Origin: Cryphonectria parasitica EP155
Taxonomy: Eukaryota > Ascomycota > Sordariomycetes > Diaporthales > Cryphonectriaceae
Length of the DNA stretch: 64,000 nt
Reading direction: 5' to 3'
NCBI RefSeq assembly: GCF_011745365.1
Contig: NW_024468917.1
Location: 62,001 to 126,000, forward strand
A program made the translations under genes and the position numbers. The notes under the pieces were generated by a model. That model ran no database searches. It worked only from the letters and a program-made list of their open reading frames with translations, and was not told the DNA's origin. Of the stretch, positions 1 through 12,207 are shown in pieces; position 1 is the stretch's first letter; each line of letters starts with the position of its first letter.

Positions 1-107
1 GTCATCGACTACACAGTACCGTCAATACAAGTCACGCTTCTTATGGTCTTGTTACCAGCATGGAAAGAAGGAGATAGAAAGGGAGAAGGGGGGGGGGGGG
101 TGCCTAC

Positions 108-1734
108 GCATCATCTGAGGAGGAGAGACGGTCGAGTGCTGCAGGCTGGGCGATCTGCCGAGATACAAGCTGATGATCTTGTCCCAGAAATAGCAGCTCC
201 AGAACAGGCGGCGACGAATCTCGATATCCTCGTCGCTGAACGGAATATCACCAGTATACCTCTGGCTGTCAACACAGATGCCCAGATGATCGATCATCCG
301 GAAGGCCATGCCGCTGTACATCCAGGCCTGTGAGGTATTGCCTTGGCTACACTCCTGCGCGCTGAGGAGCAGGAGGGTCTGCACGGTAGGAATGGTGGCA
401 ACACCGCGGGAGACCTCGTCAAAGACCATGGTTCGGGCGTGCCGACCAAATACTGCGCCGCCATCGTACTCATGTTCAAGACGCTCGCGGGTTACGCTGT
501 CCCAGCGACCCCAGCGAACCGAATGGGACAGGATGGCATTCAGGAGGGTGTGAGAATAGTATGGCCCGAGCAGCTGCATGTCGCGAGTGAAAGCAGGTCG
601 ATAGATGAAATTAAAAAGGGGCTTGTGAGTAGGAGGTCAGGTCAGCATCTCCACAGCACAGGTGTAACACGACCGGTACTGCAACTGCAAGCAGCAGAAC
701 GAGGAGAAAGAACAACAAGATACTTACCTGGATCCAGCACCAGTGGGTATTGAGGAGATACTGAAAGGGTTCCTTGATTCAGGGCAGACAGCGAACTTAT
801 CGTCAGCCAAAATACAGACTCGCGCAGGTAGTCCTTTTTCTTCTTGCTTCTGCTTGTTCTTTATGCTGTTGTCCAGGGAGAGAAGGGGAAGCAGAGGCTT
901 AGAGAGCTGACATACCGGTATATCAGATAAGTTCTCGAGGGCACGCTGCTGCCATGCATTATTTACAAGGCGCTCCCTCCTGCCGTTCAAGGGGTTTTCT
1001 GAATAAGGCGAGGTCTGCAGGTCGCTCTCTGGCCCGGAGTACTCACTGGGCAGGTGAAAGAAGCTGGTTGCGCCATGGTACGTGAGCACTCCCCTCTCGT
1101 CCAGCTTCAGGCCTTTGAACGTGCCTGTCAGACCCTCGTTGGATTCGCGTCCTAGATGACGCTGGGAAGAGCCCTCGTTGGGTGGAAAACCAGGGCGTTC
1201 CGAAGGGGTGTGCTGCGTCTGGAGTGAAGACGAGGGCTGCGTCTGGAGTGAAGACGAGGGCTGCGTCCTCGACAGCTGATCCTCGAGCTCCTTGATACGT
1301 TCTTCTAGGCGCTGGGTGTAGGACAGAGTCGGGTTCCTTGGCGTGTCAGCAAAAATGGGCCTTGCTACGTACGACTCGGTGTTTAAGGCGTGGAAAAGAA
1401 GAAACGAAGTCCCCCCCTCCACAAGAAGAAAAAAATCCCTCCCCTCCCCGAAATACTGATGCTGACGACGATAGCCTGGTGTGATAGGCTTGGTAGAAAG
1501 AGAAGAGAGGAGGGAAGGAAATCTTACTCACAACTTATAGACGCAGGCGTCGTTCCTTGCCTGACAACGGCTGCAGATAGGCTGTTCCCCCCCACACTTG
1601 ACCTTGCGTCGGCGACAAGGCTCGCACGAGAAAGCACTCTTCTTGGTCGCCCTGGCAGAGGTTGTGGCGGCACCACTGCCACTACCCTGAGAGTCTCGAG
1701 TGCCCTTGGAAGCCGTCTTGGGTGCCGATGACAT
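108..1734 (-). CDS. Zn2Cys6 transcription factor, 3' end beyond window
   Basis: Fungal binuclear-cluster regulator, nuclear. Four exons can be built: 1734-1532, 1360-916, 772-728 and 621-108. A fifth donor (GTAGGC) at 107 sends the gene off the left edge, so only the first 402 residues are visible. Near residues 37-63 the sequence shows C-x2-C-x6-C-x6-C-x2-C-x6-C with the basic RRRKVK between the second and third cysteines. A coiled-coil-like linker (QRLEERIKELEDQL) follows. Exons 3-4 encode the start of the fungal-specific transcription-factor domain (PF04082 type; EPFQYLLNTHWCW, then RLFWSCYFWDK), as in XlnR-like and other catabolic regulators. The ATG at 1734 is preferred because the upstream in-frame codon is only a TTG. 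The gene is divergent from the GH127 gene, which makes a local regulatory role possible but unproven. Confidence 0.88.
1217..1264. repeat. 24-bp tandem duplication inside the Zn2Cys6 gene
   Basis: Two perfect 24-bp copies (1217-1240 and 1241-1264) lie in exon 2. They encode a repeated octapeptide of the form TQPSSSLQ in the Ser/Gln-rich linker between the dimerisation helix and the regulatory domain. Frame is kept. Confidence 0.9.
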
Positions 1735-3471
1735 CCTCAATACAACAGGAAGCGAGCTCAAGAGGGGAGAAAGCAGCCCCTCTCGTGAAGTAGTGGACAG
1801 ACTGTCTAGTGATGCTGCTGCTATATTGCAGCCCTTGGCCCCTTCCTTGCCTCCCTCTCTTCAAGCCCAGACTAAGGAAATGGACATACGAGTCAAGCCG
1901 AACAGGTGGGAGGGAGGCGACGGGTCGACGGTGCTGGGTGTACAGCCGACCAGGATGAGGAGGATACGTTTAAAAGGTAAATAATGCTCAAGATCATGAG
2001 GATAGAACCACAGGAGAAGCCAACAGACACACACACAGAGAGAGTTGAGAGAGATGTGAGAAAAAGCTGAGAGAGAGCTGAGAGCGAGATCAGTAGTGCT
2101 GTACAAAATCGTGTGTCACAGTAGGGCAACGAGGGTGGGCGGCTGGTGTGCTGCTCTGGGTAGAAAGGCCGAAGTGAGTGACTGAGTAAGTGAGTGAGTT
2201 GGTTGGCGGTGGTGGTGTTTTTGGTCTGTCGATGTCGGTGTGCACGTTCTCCCCTCCGCAAACCGGTTGCCCCCTAGTGAGGAAAGACAGCTCTCTCTCT
2301 TTTTTTTTTCCCTCTCTTCCCGCCTTGGATGACCGGCACCAGACAACACACACACACAGACAGAAAGACAGAGCGAGAGTGAGAGCTGTGTGGACTGGGT
2401 AATATCGTCATTCCCCACTCTCATGAGCCCCAGGAGGAAAAGCCGACAGCTTGTTCTTCCTCCTTGGGCCCCAGAAAGCAGCTCGCCGCGTCAAGCTTTT
2501 GACTGCGAAGACAGGGATCGATTCGCGTACAGAACCCACAACAGATATCTTTTGCGCCGTGATAACGCCGCGTAAATGGCCGCGAAAAGAAAGGGAAAAA
2601 AAAGGGCTGGTCGTTTTTTTTTTTGTTTTTTATTTTTTAATGTACTACGGAAATAGTCTGCATATGTGTGCTTGCACCATACTATGGTCGGACTGAGCCA
2701 AGGACACCGGGTCCGGCCCTATGTACTACTTACTGTACAATGTACGGATCCGTACATAAGGGACGCCATCCGATTGAACTCAGTCTTTGCGCTTTTGGGG
2801 CATGTTGTGAACAAGCAGGCAGGCAGATCATCCACTCAGGGCGTGCATTCTACTACTACTCATTCTTTCTTTTTTTTCTTTCTTTCTCATGATTCAGCCG
2901 GGCTGAAGTTCCGGATTGGGCCTGTTGTTGAACTGCCTGGGGCAAACTGCTGTGTAGGATGCGTGGGTACTTAGTCAAGCAACAGAGACGAAATTCATGC
3001 ATGCTACTACTAAGGTACTACTACAGGATACATTTACGTACAGTACGAGCGGTACTTGGGGTGTTGTGGACGGGGAGCTTGGAGTCACGATTCAGGGGGG
3101 TTGCGGTGCCATGACGCAAGGCATGGTTAGAGTATTCGAGTCGTTGTCGGCACCATCCGATTGACGCTGTGGGAGATAATAGTAAAAAAAAACCGTTTTA
3201 ATTCCCGAGCCGCAGCCGCAGCGGCCCTCTCCTGGCTCTTTTCTCCATCGAGAAAGGAAAAGGGACGGTTTAAGAGTGCTTTAGTGCCAAAAAGCTTGCA
3301 CCGTACAGCACATCTCTTACCCACCTGCCACCCGCCGCCATTTTTGAACCACCGTCCACTCTTTTCTTTACTATTAACTGTCCTTTCGTAGATGTGTGTG
3401 TCTGGGACGTCCTTCTCTTATAGTATTCGTTTGTTCTATTTCATTAGTCAGCTGAATTTCTCGTATGCGTG

Positions 3472-3508
<37 letters not shown>

Positions 3509-4379
3509 ATGCTTCTCCAACTCTATCAAAAAGCCAAGAGTCAGATGAACTTGACATTTGCAGCACGCTCTAACCCACTGTACAGTACTTGAGCCCTGGA
3601 GCCGACACCGTTTTCTGGGTCGTGATCAAGGTGGAGCCGCCTTGCAGAAAAAGAGGGTCTCGAGCATATCTACCATTTACCATGTATACCATGGCAAAAG
3701 GATGTACTCTGTCGATTCAGGGCTAGCTAGATCAGGTCACACTGCAGTGCGGTACCATATTACTGGCACTTGCATAGTACCACACAGTTCGCTGCCAGTG
3801 TCCACTGCTACGATGCATGTCCATCGAGGGGAAACCCCCACCAATATCAGTCTTCAAGATACCAGATCAAGATAAGAAGAGGACTTTTTCTCCTTTATTC
3901 TTCTTAGTTCAGCAGGCTTCTGTTGAGATTGGTGGTTTATTTTCCAGTCATGCGGGCGATCCTGTCAACCCGCGCAGGTTGATAGACCGGATGCAACCTG
4001 AGATGGTTGCTGCTTACTCGTGTCCCATGCAACATTACCATAGCCTTTTTCTTTTGAGCGACAACGTGGGCGAGATTTGCAGGAGGAACTTGGCGCCCTC
4101 GATTCCATCCGGTTTGAGTGTTCGTCTTTTTTGGCGATATCTCCTCCCCCCCCTCTCTTCCCCTCTCCAGACCCGTGATCTTGTTCCCCTCGTTGCAACC
4201 TCACCAGACAGGAAGGACTCCGTAGCTTTATTACAAGGGTCTAAGTATGTATAGGGTCGGGCCTGTCTTCGAGGCTCATGGCTGCTTCCCTTTTCCCTCC
4301 CCAACGTGCGAGGCCCCTCGTTTCCATGTGAAGAAGTAGTACCTCTCTGAGCCGACCGTCGGAATACCATCGCAACATT
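1735..4379. other. 2.6-kb divergent intergenic region
   Basis: Shared upstream region of the Zn2Cys6 regulator (leftward) and the GH127 gene (rightward). It holds GA/CT and CA microsatellites (about 2020-2090, 2285-2390, 3475-3501), homopurine and homopyrimidine tracts and many GTAC-rich stretches. I see no convincing coding frame. Promoters of both genes must lie here; no single operator can be assigned. Confidence 0.6.
3475..3501. repeat. (GA)n microsatellite
   Basis: Uninterrupted GA dinucleotide run of about 13 units in the intergenic region upstream of the GH127 gene. A related but imperfect GA tract sits inside GH127 intron 2 (about 5528-5552). Confidence 0.9.
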
Positions 4380-6741
4380 ATGAAGGTGCCATACGCCGTC
4401 ACCACCATCTTGAAACTCGTCGGCGCTGCTGGTCTGGCTGCCATGCCAGTGGCTGCCGACGCCCAAGCTCGTGAGCAAATCACCCCCGCTGCATCAGCTC
4501 CAGGGGGAAAGAAGAGAGACAGAGAGTGAGAGTGAGAGAAGAGAGAGAGAAATACACCCCTGGGGCAAATAGGCTAAAGTGTTTTGCTTGTCCTTCTTAG
4601 TCGTTCCTCTGGCATTTGAGCCTCTTGACCTTGGCAGCATCAGGCCGCAAGGATGGCTCGCGGACCAGCTGGTGCTGTCGGCGAACGGACTCGGGGGTCA
4701 TCTCATGGACTTTTGGAAGTATGTGCACGACAGCGCCTGGATAGGCGGCGACAGCGAATACAGTGTCCTCCACGAGGCTTTCCCGTACTGGCTGAACGGC
4801 ATCGTACCCCTTGCGTATGGTATCGACGACCCGCGCCTCATCGCCCAGGTCCGCAATGTAACGGATTATGTTCTGGACCACCAGCAAAGCGACGGGTGGC
4901 TGGGCTACGAGACGGGGACCAACCGGAACATGTGGCCGCGCAACCTCCTGCTGCTCGCCCTGATGCAGCTTGCCCAGGCCGACACGGCATACACGGACCG
5001 TGTGGTGGATGCCATGCACCAGTTTGCCGTTCTCGCCCACTCCATGCTGGCTGACAACTACACTGGCTTCCTCTACCACGATGGCGACGAGTACCCAGAG
5101 AGCGCGACAGAGTGGGGGCTGTCTCGTGCGCAGGACCTCATGCTGCCGCTGCAGTGGCTACTTGACTACTACCCGAGAAACAACACACAGATCCTGCTAG
5201 ACAACATGCAATTCCTCTACGACGCAGGGGTGAACTGGGACTATTGGTACCAGGCTGACGTCTTCCCCAGAGGCGAGCTGGACATGCTCAACCAGACTTT
5301 CTACAATGCCCAGCCTTGGGAGTATTTTCACGGCGTCAACATTGGAGAGGGTCTCAAGGCCTGCGCCGTGTACAGGAGGTTCCTGCATGACGACTCCCTC
5401 GTGGCGCTAAATTACCAGGGAGTCAACTGGACTTTCACATACCACGGTTCGGCGAGCGGGACGATTCTTGCTGATGAGTACATTAATGGGATCCAGCCAT
5501 ATATTGGGTGAGTGAGAGGGGGGGAAATAGAGAGAGAGAGAGAGGGAGGGAGTGTGTGCGCGCCTTGACTGGGGCCTAAACTTACTAATTGATTATGCAG
5601 GTCGGAGACGTGCACGGCGGTCGAGACCATGTACTCCCTCAGCTACCTGTACCAGGCCCTTGGGGACAGTTACTACGCGGACAGGGCGGAGCTGACGGCA
5701 TACAACGCTCTGCCGGTAGCCCTCACACCAGACTGGTGGGCACGGCAGTACGTAGCCCAGCCAAACGAGCCGTGGTCCAAGAACCTGAGCACGACGCCCT
5801 TCTCAGACGTGAACACGGTGGGCCAGATGTACACGCTCGAGGGTAACTACCCGTGCTGCACGGTGAACCACCCCCAGGGCTATCCCAAGTTCCTCTCTGG
5901 ATCCTATGTGCGTGTTGGGTCGGATGGGCTGGCCCACGCGCTGCTATCGCCCTCCAATGCAAGCGTCACGCTGCAGAATGGCGCCAACGTGACCGTCGCC
6001 GCTGAGACCAACTACCCCTTCGACCTGAGCATTGTCTACACAGTAAGCAGCACCAGCGCGCCGTTTGACTTCTATGTCCGAGTGCCGGGTTGGGCAGACC
6101 AGGCCCAGAGCTTCACGGCGGTCCAGGGCACAGGACAGGCGGTGACAGTGAGCCCCGACGCGGTGAGTGGCCTCCACAAGGCAGCCAGTGTCGCGGCGGG
6201 CGCCAGCGTGGTCGTCTCGTACAACTTGTCGACCTCGATTCGGGCGGAGCAGCGGGCCAACAGCTCGGTGGCGCTGTACTATGGCCCTCTGCTATACGGG
6301 CTGTCCATCTCCAGCACAAATTCGTCGTCAGTGCCGTACGATTACACCACCAACGCACCCATGCCAGCGGGCTATGCGCCTCCCGAGGCGAGAGACTGGA
6401 CCATGGTGAACACGTCGGCGTGGAACTATGCAATCGATGTGTCAACAGTGACGTACTATGGTGCAGGAGTGGAGGGCCAGGAGCTGGCAAACCCGATCTG
6501 GTCGCCTGGCGCACCGCCCAATTATATGACGGCAAAAGGTTGTCTGATCGATTGGCCGCTCTACGTGGGAAGCGTACCGGGCCTGGTGCCTCTTCCTGAG
6601 GACAGGCAGTGTGTGGGTGATGTCGTCGAGGTTGAGCTGAGGCCATATGGGAGCACCAAACTGCACATGGTCGACCTTCCCACAATAGACCTGTCGGAGC
6701 AGCAAGTCATGTTGAACAGGGACAGTTTGCAGGGGTTGTAG
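4380..6741 (+). CDS. Secreted GH127-family beta-L-arabinofuranosidase (DUF1680)
   Basis: Glycoside hydrolase predicted to release beta-L-arabinofuranose from plant glycans or hydroxyproline-arabinosides outside the cell. Exons 4380-4470, 4601-5507 and 5601-6741 give 712 aa. Exon 1 encodes a hydrophobic N-terminus ending near AAM-PVAADAQA that looks like a signal peptide. The mature part begins with the family-typical LGSIRPQGWLADQL. The known GH127 zinc site (Glu-x-Cys plus Cys-Cys, where one cysteine is the nucleophile) is matched by SETC (E335, C337) and YPCC (C418, C419). Many N-x-S/T sequons fit secretion. The exact substrate cannot be read; related DUF1680 clades (GH146) have the same fold. 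Divergent from a Zn2Cys6 regulator 2.6 kb away. Confidence 0.9.
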
Positions 6742-7368
6742 GAGGAGGACGAGACGGAGACAATTTTGACAGTATTGAAGATTGTATGAGATTTCTTGGC
6801 CTGCTCTGAAGCATGATACCTACGTATTCAAGATCGCGCGCGCGAGTATGTTGGGAGTAATCATGTCAAACACTCATTCCGAGATCAAGCCCTAACCCTT
6901 ATTTGGGCCTCTTTGGCTAGGGTGTTCCTTCCCTAGAGTCTTTAGTGGCCCAACCCCTCTCGTTTCCCCACTCTAGGCACTCTGAACCAGCGGAGACGCG
7001 TTAAGAGGTAGCGCGCACCAACCCCCCAGACCGCGTCAAGGTCGAGACTCGGGCCAGGGATCCAGCAAGGGTCACAATCATCTTTCACTTTACGCGACAT
7101 CCTGTCGCAATCCATTCTTGAACAACAACCTCATTGCGACATAGTACACTGCAGTGTGCATCTCTCGCTCTCCCTAGCCCTCAGACATCCATCTCCTTTT
7201 GCAGCTCTGGGTTTTTGTCTGAGTACTGCCCTTGTCAGCTGTTCCCACCACCGATACCATCCCTCTAGGACGACGTTCTCCGACATCCTCACTCTCCAGT
7301 CTACACACAGCAACCAAAGAAGACAAGGAGCTGCTATTGCCTCACGCATTCCCCCCACCGCTTCCGCC
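6742..7368. other. Intergenic region between GH127 and MBP1-like genes
   Basis: Contains the GH127 3' flank and the MBP1-like promoter and leader. The last 150 bases before the ATG at 7369 are C/T-rich, as is usual for fungal leaders. No gene seen. Confidence 0.5.
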
Positions 7369-9761
7369 ATGGCTGCCACAAGCGCTGCCGGAGATGGCAT
7401 CTTCTCAGCCACCTACAATGGCGTTAGTTTGGTGTCCTCCTTTGTCCGGCCCGATCCCAATCCCTTCGCCCTTGCTGACCTCGTTCCCCTTTCTTGCTGT
7501 TTAGAATCCAGTATGGGAATACCAGTTCGCTGGCGCCGACAGCAAGCGAGAGCATGTTATGCGACGGCAGTCCGACAACTGGGTCAATGCAACCCATATC
7601 CTCAAGGCTGCCGGCTTCGATAAGCCTGCCAGAACCCGCATCCTCGAGCGAGACGTGCAGAAGGGCAATCATGAGAAGGTGCAGGGTGGTTATGGAAAGT
7701 TTCAAGGTACGACAATACGGCAGTCGCTCTTTACAACCCTCCTTTGCGTTTTGGCAAGAAAGAGTAGTGAGACCAGGAGGAATATTGTCTGTCCTCTGCT
7801 GACCAGCCTGTGCCCAAAATCTAGGAACCTACCTCCCCCTCCAGGATGCCCGTGAGCTCGCTCGACAGCACAACGTCCTCGATCGCCTGCGACCTATCTT
7901 CGACTTCGTGCCCGGCGCTGTCACCCCCCCGCCTGCTCCGCGCCATGCGAGCAAGCCCAAGCAGCCTAAAAAGGCCCCAGGCCTGCTCCAGGCCGGCCAT
8001 GGCCCCAAGCGCAAACGTACGATGCACCGCCTCCACTCATGCGTCTCGGCCCCTCCCCACCCCCCTTTCTACTGAAGGCAGGCCTCCCAATGCTCGAGCC
8101 TTTCTTGCTAATATATTGCAGATGTCCCTCGTGCCGATGAACTCGACACATCATCTGTCGTCTATAGGGACGAGAGCCCAGACAATCAGACTATCGTATC
8201 TGGTAGCTATATGGCTGAGGACGAGGCTGACAGGATGATCCAACATAAGGTATGTTAACCCCTTCTACGGTGGACAAGACCTCACGGTCCTCCTCCCTGG
8301 GTGTTCTTGATGTGGTGGTCTTTCATACTGACCGCACTCCAGCATACAATGTATGGTGAGTCCCTATTGGACTACTATGCGCTCGATATGAGTGATCCGA
8401 AAGCGCCTCGTCCAGAACCTCCCACCAATTTCAGGCCCGACTTCCCTATCGACAAGCACCGGAATACCGCCCTGCACTGGGCGTCCGCCATGGGCGACAT
8501 CGACGGTGTCAGGCACATGAAGCGCTTCGGCCCTTCTCTGACCGCCCGAAACATGCGCGGCGTGACCCCCCTCATGCACGCTGTCAATTTCACCAACGCC
8601 TTTGATAAGCAGACCTTTCCCGCCATCATGGACGAGCTCCTAGAGACCATCGACGCCCGTGACCTCTCGGGCCGCACCGTCCTGCACCATGCTGTATCTC
8701 ACGCCGTGTCTGTTAAGCACAGAAGACCTGCTCGATATTATGTGGAGAGTCTTTTAGCCAGGCTGCAGGGATCCCACGACGCTACTTTCACCGACCAATT
8801 CATCAATGCGCAGGACCAGAGGGGGGATACAGCTATCCATCTCGCCGCTGAGAATAAGAATACCAAGATCATTCGCTCGCTGCTGGGTCGCAACGCTTCC
8901 ACGTCCATTCCCAACCAGAAGGGTGTGTATGCTGAGGAGATGATCAGAGAGCTCAATGAAGGCATCCGATCTCGTTCCGCAGTGCCTCCGCCCTCGTCTT
9001 CCCCCTTCGCGCCCCCACCGCCCCGGCGGCCGAGCCTGAGTAGCGCTTTGCACGATTTCTGGAACAACACCGAGTTCCACTCGGAAGCAGCCAAGGCTGT
9101 GCAGAATCGTATCGCGCCCAGCATGCTCCAGAAGAGCAGGTACCTCGCCGAATGCTTTGAGGATGAATGGAAGGAGAAGGATGAGGCCGAGCAGGACGCC
9201 CGCCGGCTGCTGGCCAGCACGCAGGACGAGCTTGCGGCCCAGCTGGACGAGCTGCGCCGGCACGAGGACCTGCTCGAAGCGGATGAGGTTGCTGCCAAGA
9301 CTGAGGCTGAGGCGACACAGTTACAGACGCAAGTCCTTTCCCTTCTGCGGTATCAAAACCGCATCGCTGTCCAAGGCAAGATTCACACCGAGCTGAGTAT
9401 GCAGGTGAATGGCAACAATGGCCAGGATTGCAGCAGCCAGGCATCCAGGGATAACGACCAACAAGAGCGCCTACGCCTAGCACAGGAACTTCGTGATCAG
9501 GTCCGAGAGCTGCGAAAGGCGGAGAGTGAGCTGGTGGGGGCTACGGGTCTTCGGGGCGTCGGCGAGGCCATCGAGAGCTACAGATATCTGCTCCAGCTCT
9601 GTCTTGGGCCACAGGCGCCTGGCCTCGACGACAACCTGGACAGTATGATCCGGGAGTTCGAGGAGGAGGCCGACTATCCTAATGGTACTCGCGCAATACG
9701 CGGCTATGCATTGGGCAATGGAGGCGATGCTGATGCTATGGAGCTGTCTGATGTGGAGTGA
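7369..9761 (+). CDS. mbp1: APSES/ankyrin cell-cycle transcription factor, MBP1-like
   Basis: DNA-binding subunit of an MBF/SBF-type complex that drives G1/S transcription, nuclear. Exons 7369-7422, 7505-7706, 7825-8016, 8122-8249 and 8343-9761 give 664 aa. Residues about 19-115 form an APSES (KilA-N-like) domain with [20 protein letters not shown] and [20 protein letters not shown] basic stretch (PKQPKK, GPKRK) follows. The centre has ankyrin-type repeats ([36 protein letters not shown]). The C-terminal third is a charged coiled coil, the expected Swi6-interaction region. Having the DNA-binding domain separates it from Swi6, which lacks one. The closest yeast relatives are Mbp1/Swi4 and S. 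pombe Res1/Res2; choosing among these names needs a tree. Confidence 0.93.
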
Positions 9762-12192
9762 AAGGGGACTTGCTTTTGTGGGTTTGTGTGCATGGGCTTC
9801 TTTGTTCAGGCTTTGGGTCACGATGTGACCTTCCTGTAAAAGGCTGTGAGGCTCAACAGACCAGGCCTTACCTGTGTATTCCATTCTTTTCCCTTCGGTG
9901 TTATGTCCCACTGCCTTGTTTTGTTGGTGGAGTCTGGATAGTCAGCAAAGACTTGCTATTGGCGTTCTACGGCCTGGTCTTGTGAGATACCAATTGAAAG
10001 CAATACGGATGTCTTGAGGAGGCTCTTTCTTTTCATCTTGTACAAGCATATACTGGTGATGAAGGCAAACTTCAACATCCAGTCTGAGCAGAACGTACAC
10101 CTCCACCATCTCAGCACAGCCACTGGCGTGTTTATTGTGAGGTGCATTGAGTCACAGGTAACTCATGTATTGTCCAGCTGACCTCAAAATCTTGATGGTA
10201 AGGCACTTTCGTCAGAGCCAGTGCAATTCGCACGATCATCTAATTATAGAGGCTGTGGAATGAGTTGCAAAACAGTGGTGGTCAGTACATCGGTACCAAT
10301 CAAGACCTGAATATACTCAGGCTGTCTCAGTATATCTGTTCCAAGTGTTGCATCTGGGACATTCTTTAGCTTATAACCTTGATCAACCTCAACTCAGGAG
10401 ATACTGAATATCATGCACCTATAAAGAGTATGGAAATTTGCATGATGCTCGTTTACAAGGATGTTTGATGATGCAGCTAAGTGTCTTGATCTGAGAGAGC
10501 CTTAAAACTATTGTAAAAGAGGATACACCTGAGTCGTGATTGCTTGTCAGCCTACAACATAACTTAGAAATGCAATCAATGAGAGACACTTGAGGTGTGT
10601 GTAACCTGTGAGTGAGACTCAAACCGACTATCACCACCGTCACATGTGCAGCCCGACTGGTTTCAAGTGTTGAGCCTAGACTGCTTATGTTGTGGACTGC
10701 TGTTTTTGTTGTGCTTCGAGACCCAATGATTATGTTGATGAAGGTGGGCTATGGAATAGCCATGTGCTCATGTTGTTGCAAACCGACAGCTCTCACAACA
10801 CGAATTTCGGGGGCTTTTTTCTCTGCTTGATACTAAGAAGATTTAGTCATATCAATCTGGTGTAAAGTGAGGGCGCATGTATCAGCCAATGACATCAAAG
10901 TCATCCTTTGCAATATATTCTCCGATAGTGGTTGATCATGACCTGTTTGTTCGCCTGGATAGGTCTCTCTTTTTTTGGCGAACAGGGCGGCTAAAGTCTA
11001 GGAGGGGTTAAGTGTCATTTGCCGCCCTATAGAAAAGGTTACTCTGAGGTAAAACATTGTTTCAGCGGGTCACGAACACCGCCCCCCCCCCTCTTTCCCC
11101 CAGCTTGTTGTTTGAGGGATCGTGGTTCCCTGGGGGCTGCTGCGAGAAGCCGTCAACTGCTGACATTGCGTCGAAAGCACGCAAACTCAAGGCTTGGCTC
11201 TTGAGCCGCTCAAATGGAAGGAGAAGGAAAGCGAACGCATACGCAAGGCAAGAAACCAAGGAATGCATTACAGACAGAGACCATGATGCGCTAAAGCAGA
11301 GCACAGCAATAAACAAATAGTTTCAGATAGCGGTTTGCAGGTCCACAGTAGATGACTCCATGTGGGCCCTACAGGTGATGTGCTGTAGTAGTTTCCCAGC
11401 TGATAATCGCAGCTGAGGAACCAACGCAAGGGCTGTCACTATCGTGGGGGCCAGAGGCAAGAAGAAAAGGAAGGAAGGAAGGAACAAAACCAAGAATCAA
11501 CAGTCTAATGGTCACAGACAAACAGTTTATCCGGAACAGCACTTGTTGGACATCCTGGTGCGCTAAGCTTGCAGCTTCAAGATTGGAGGGGGAGACCAAC
11601 AACCAGGCAGAGCGAGCATTGGTCCGAGGGTGACATTCACTAAAAAGAGCGGTCAAGATAACACCTGATAGCCAGTTCCAGGATGACTGCTGAAGTGAAG
11701 AGGAAGGGAGGATCCCTGACTATGAAAGATAGCGTTGCAGAAAGGTTGGTGCAGGTTGGTGGTGTGGGCTACGGCTTGGGGCATAAGATCTTGGGGAAGA
11801 GAGACGGAGGTAGATGGACCGTTCCCGACAAACGCGACAAGGACGCTGTCATTCTATACAGCCTGACTAGCTAATTTTCATGTCAGATCAACTGAGCTAA
11901 AGTTTCCCAGCCATAGCGTTCTCGTAAGGCTGAGATGGGTAGGGATCAGGGTAATTGCCGACCTCTCGCGTATGCACAGCAGTGCCCAGGGGTTCCGCAC
12001 GCCTCTCTTTGCTTGCGGTCGTCGCGGCTGGAGGCTGAACTCGGCGATGCGAGTCTGTGCGCCCGTGGGTTGGCGCAGCGCAAGCGCTCTGGTCCAAGAC
12101 AGCGGTTCTCACTAAAGCCTTGGTCTTTCGCGGCCGAACCATGACACAGTGATCAAACCATGTTGCAGGTGGGAGGTGCCATCCAATCAATT

Positions 12193-12207
12193 GGGGGGGG
12201 GGGGGGG
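12193..12207. repeat. G15 homopolymer
   Basis: Fifteen consecutive guanines in otherwise mixed intergenic sequence. Length may be affected by sequencing error. Confidence 0.8.
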
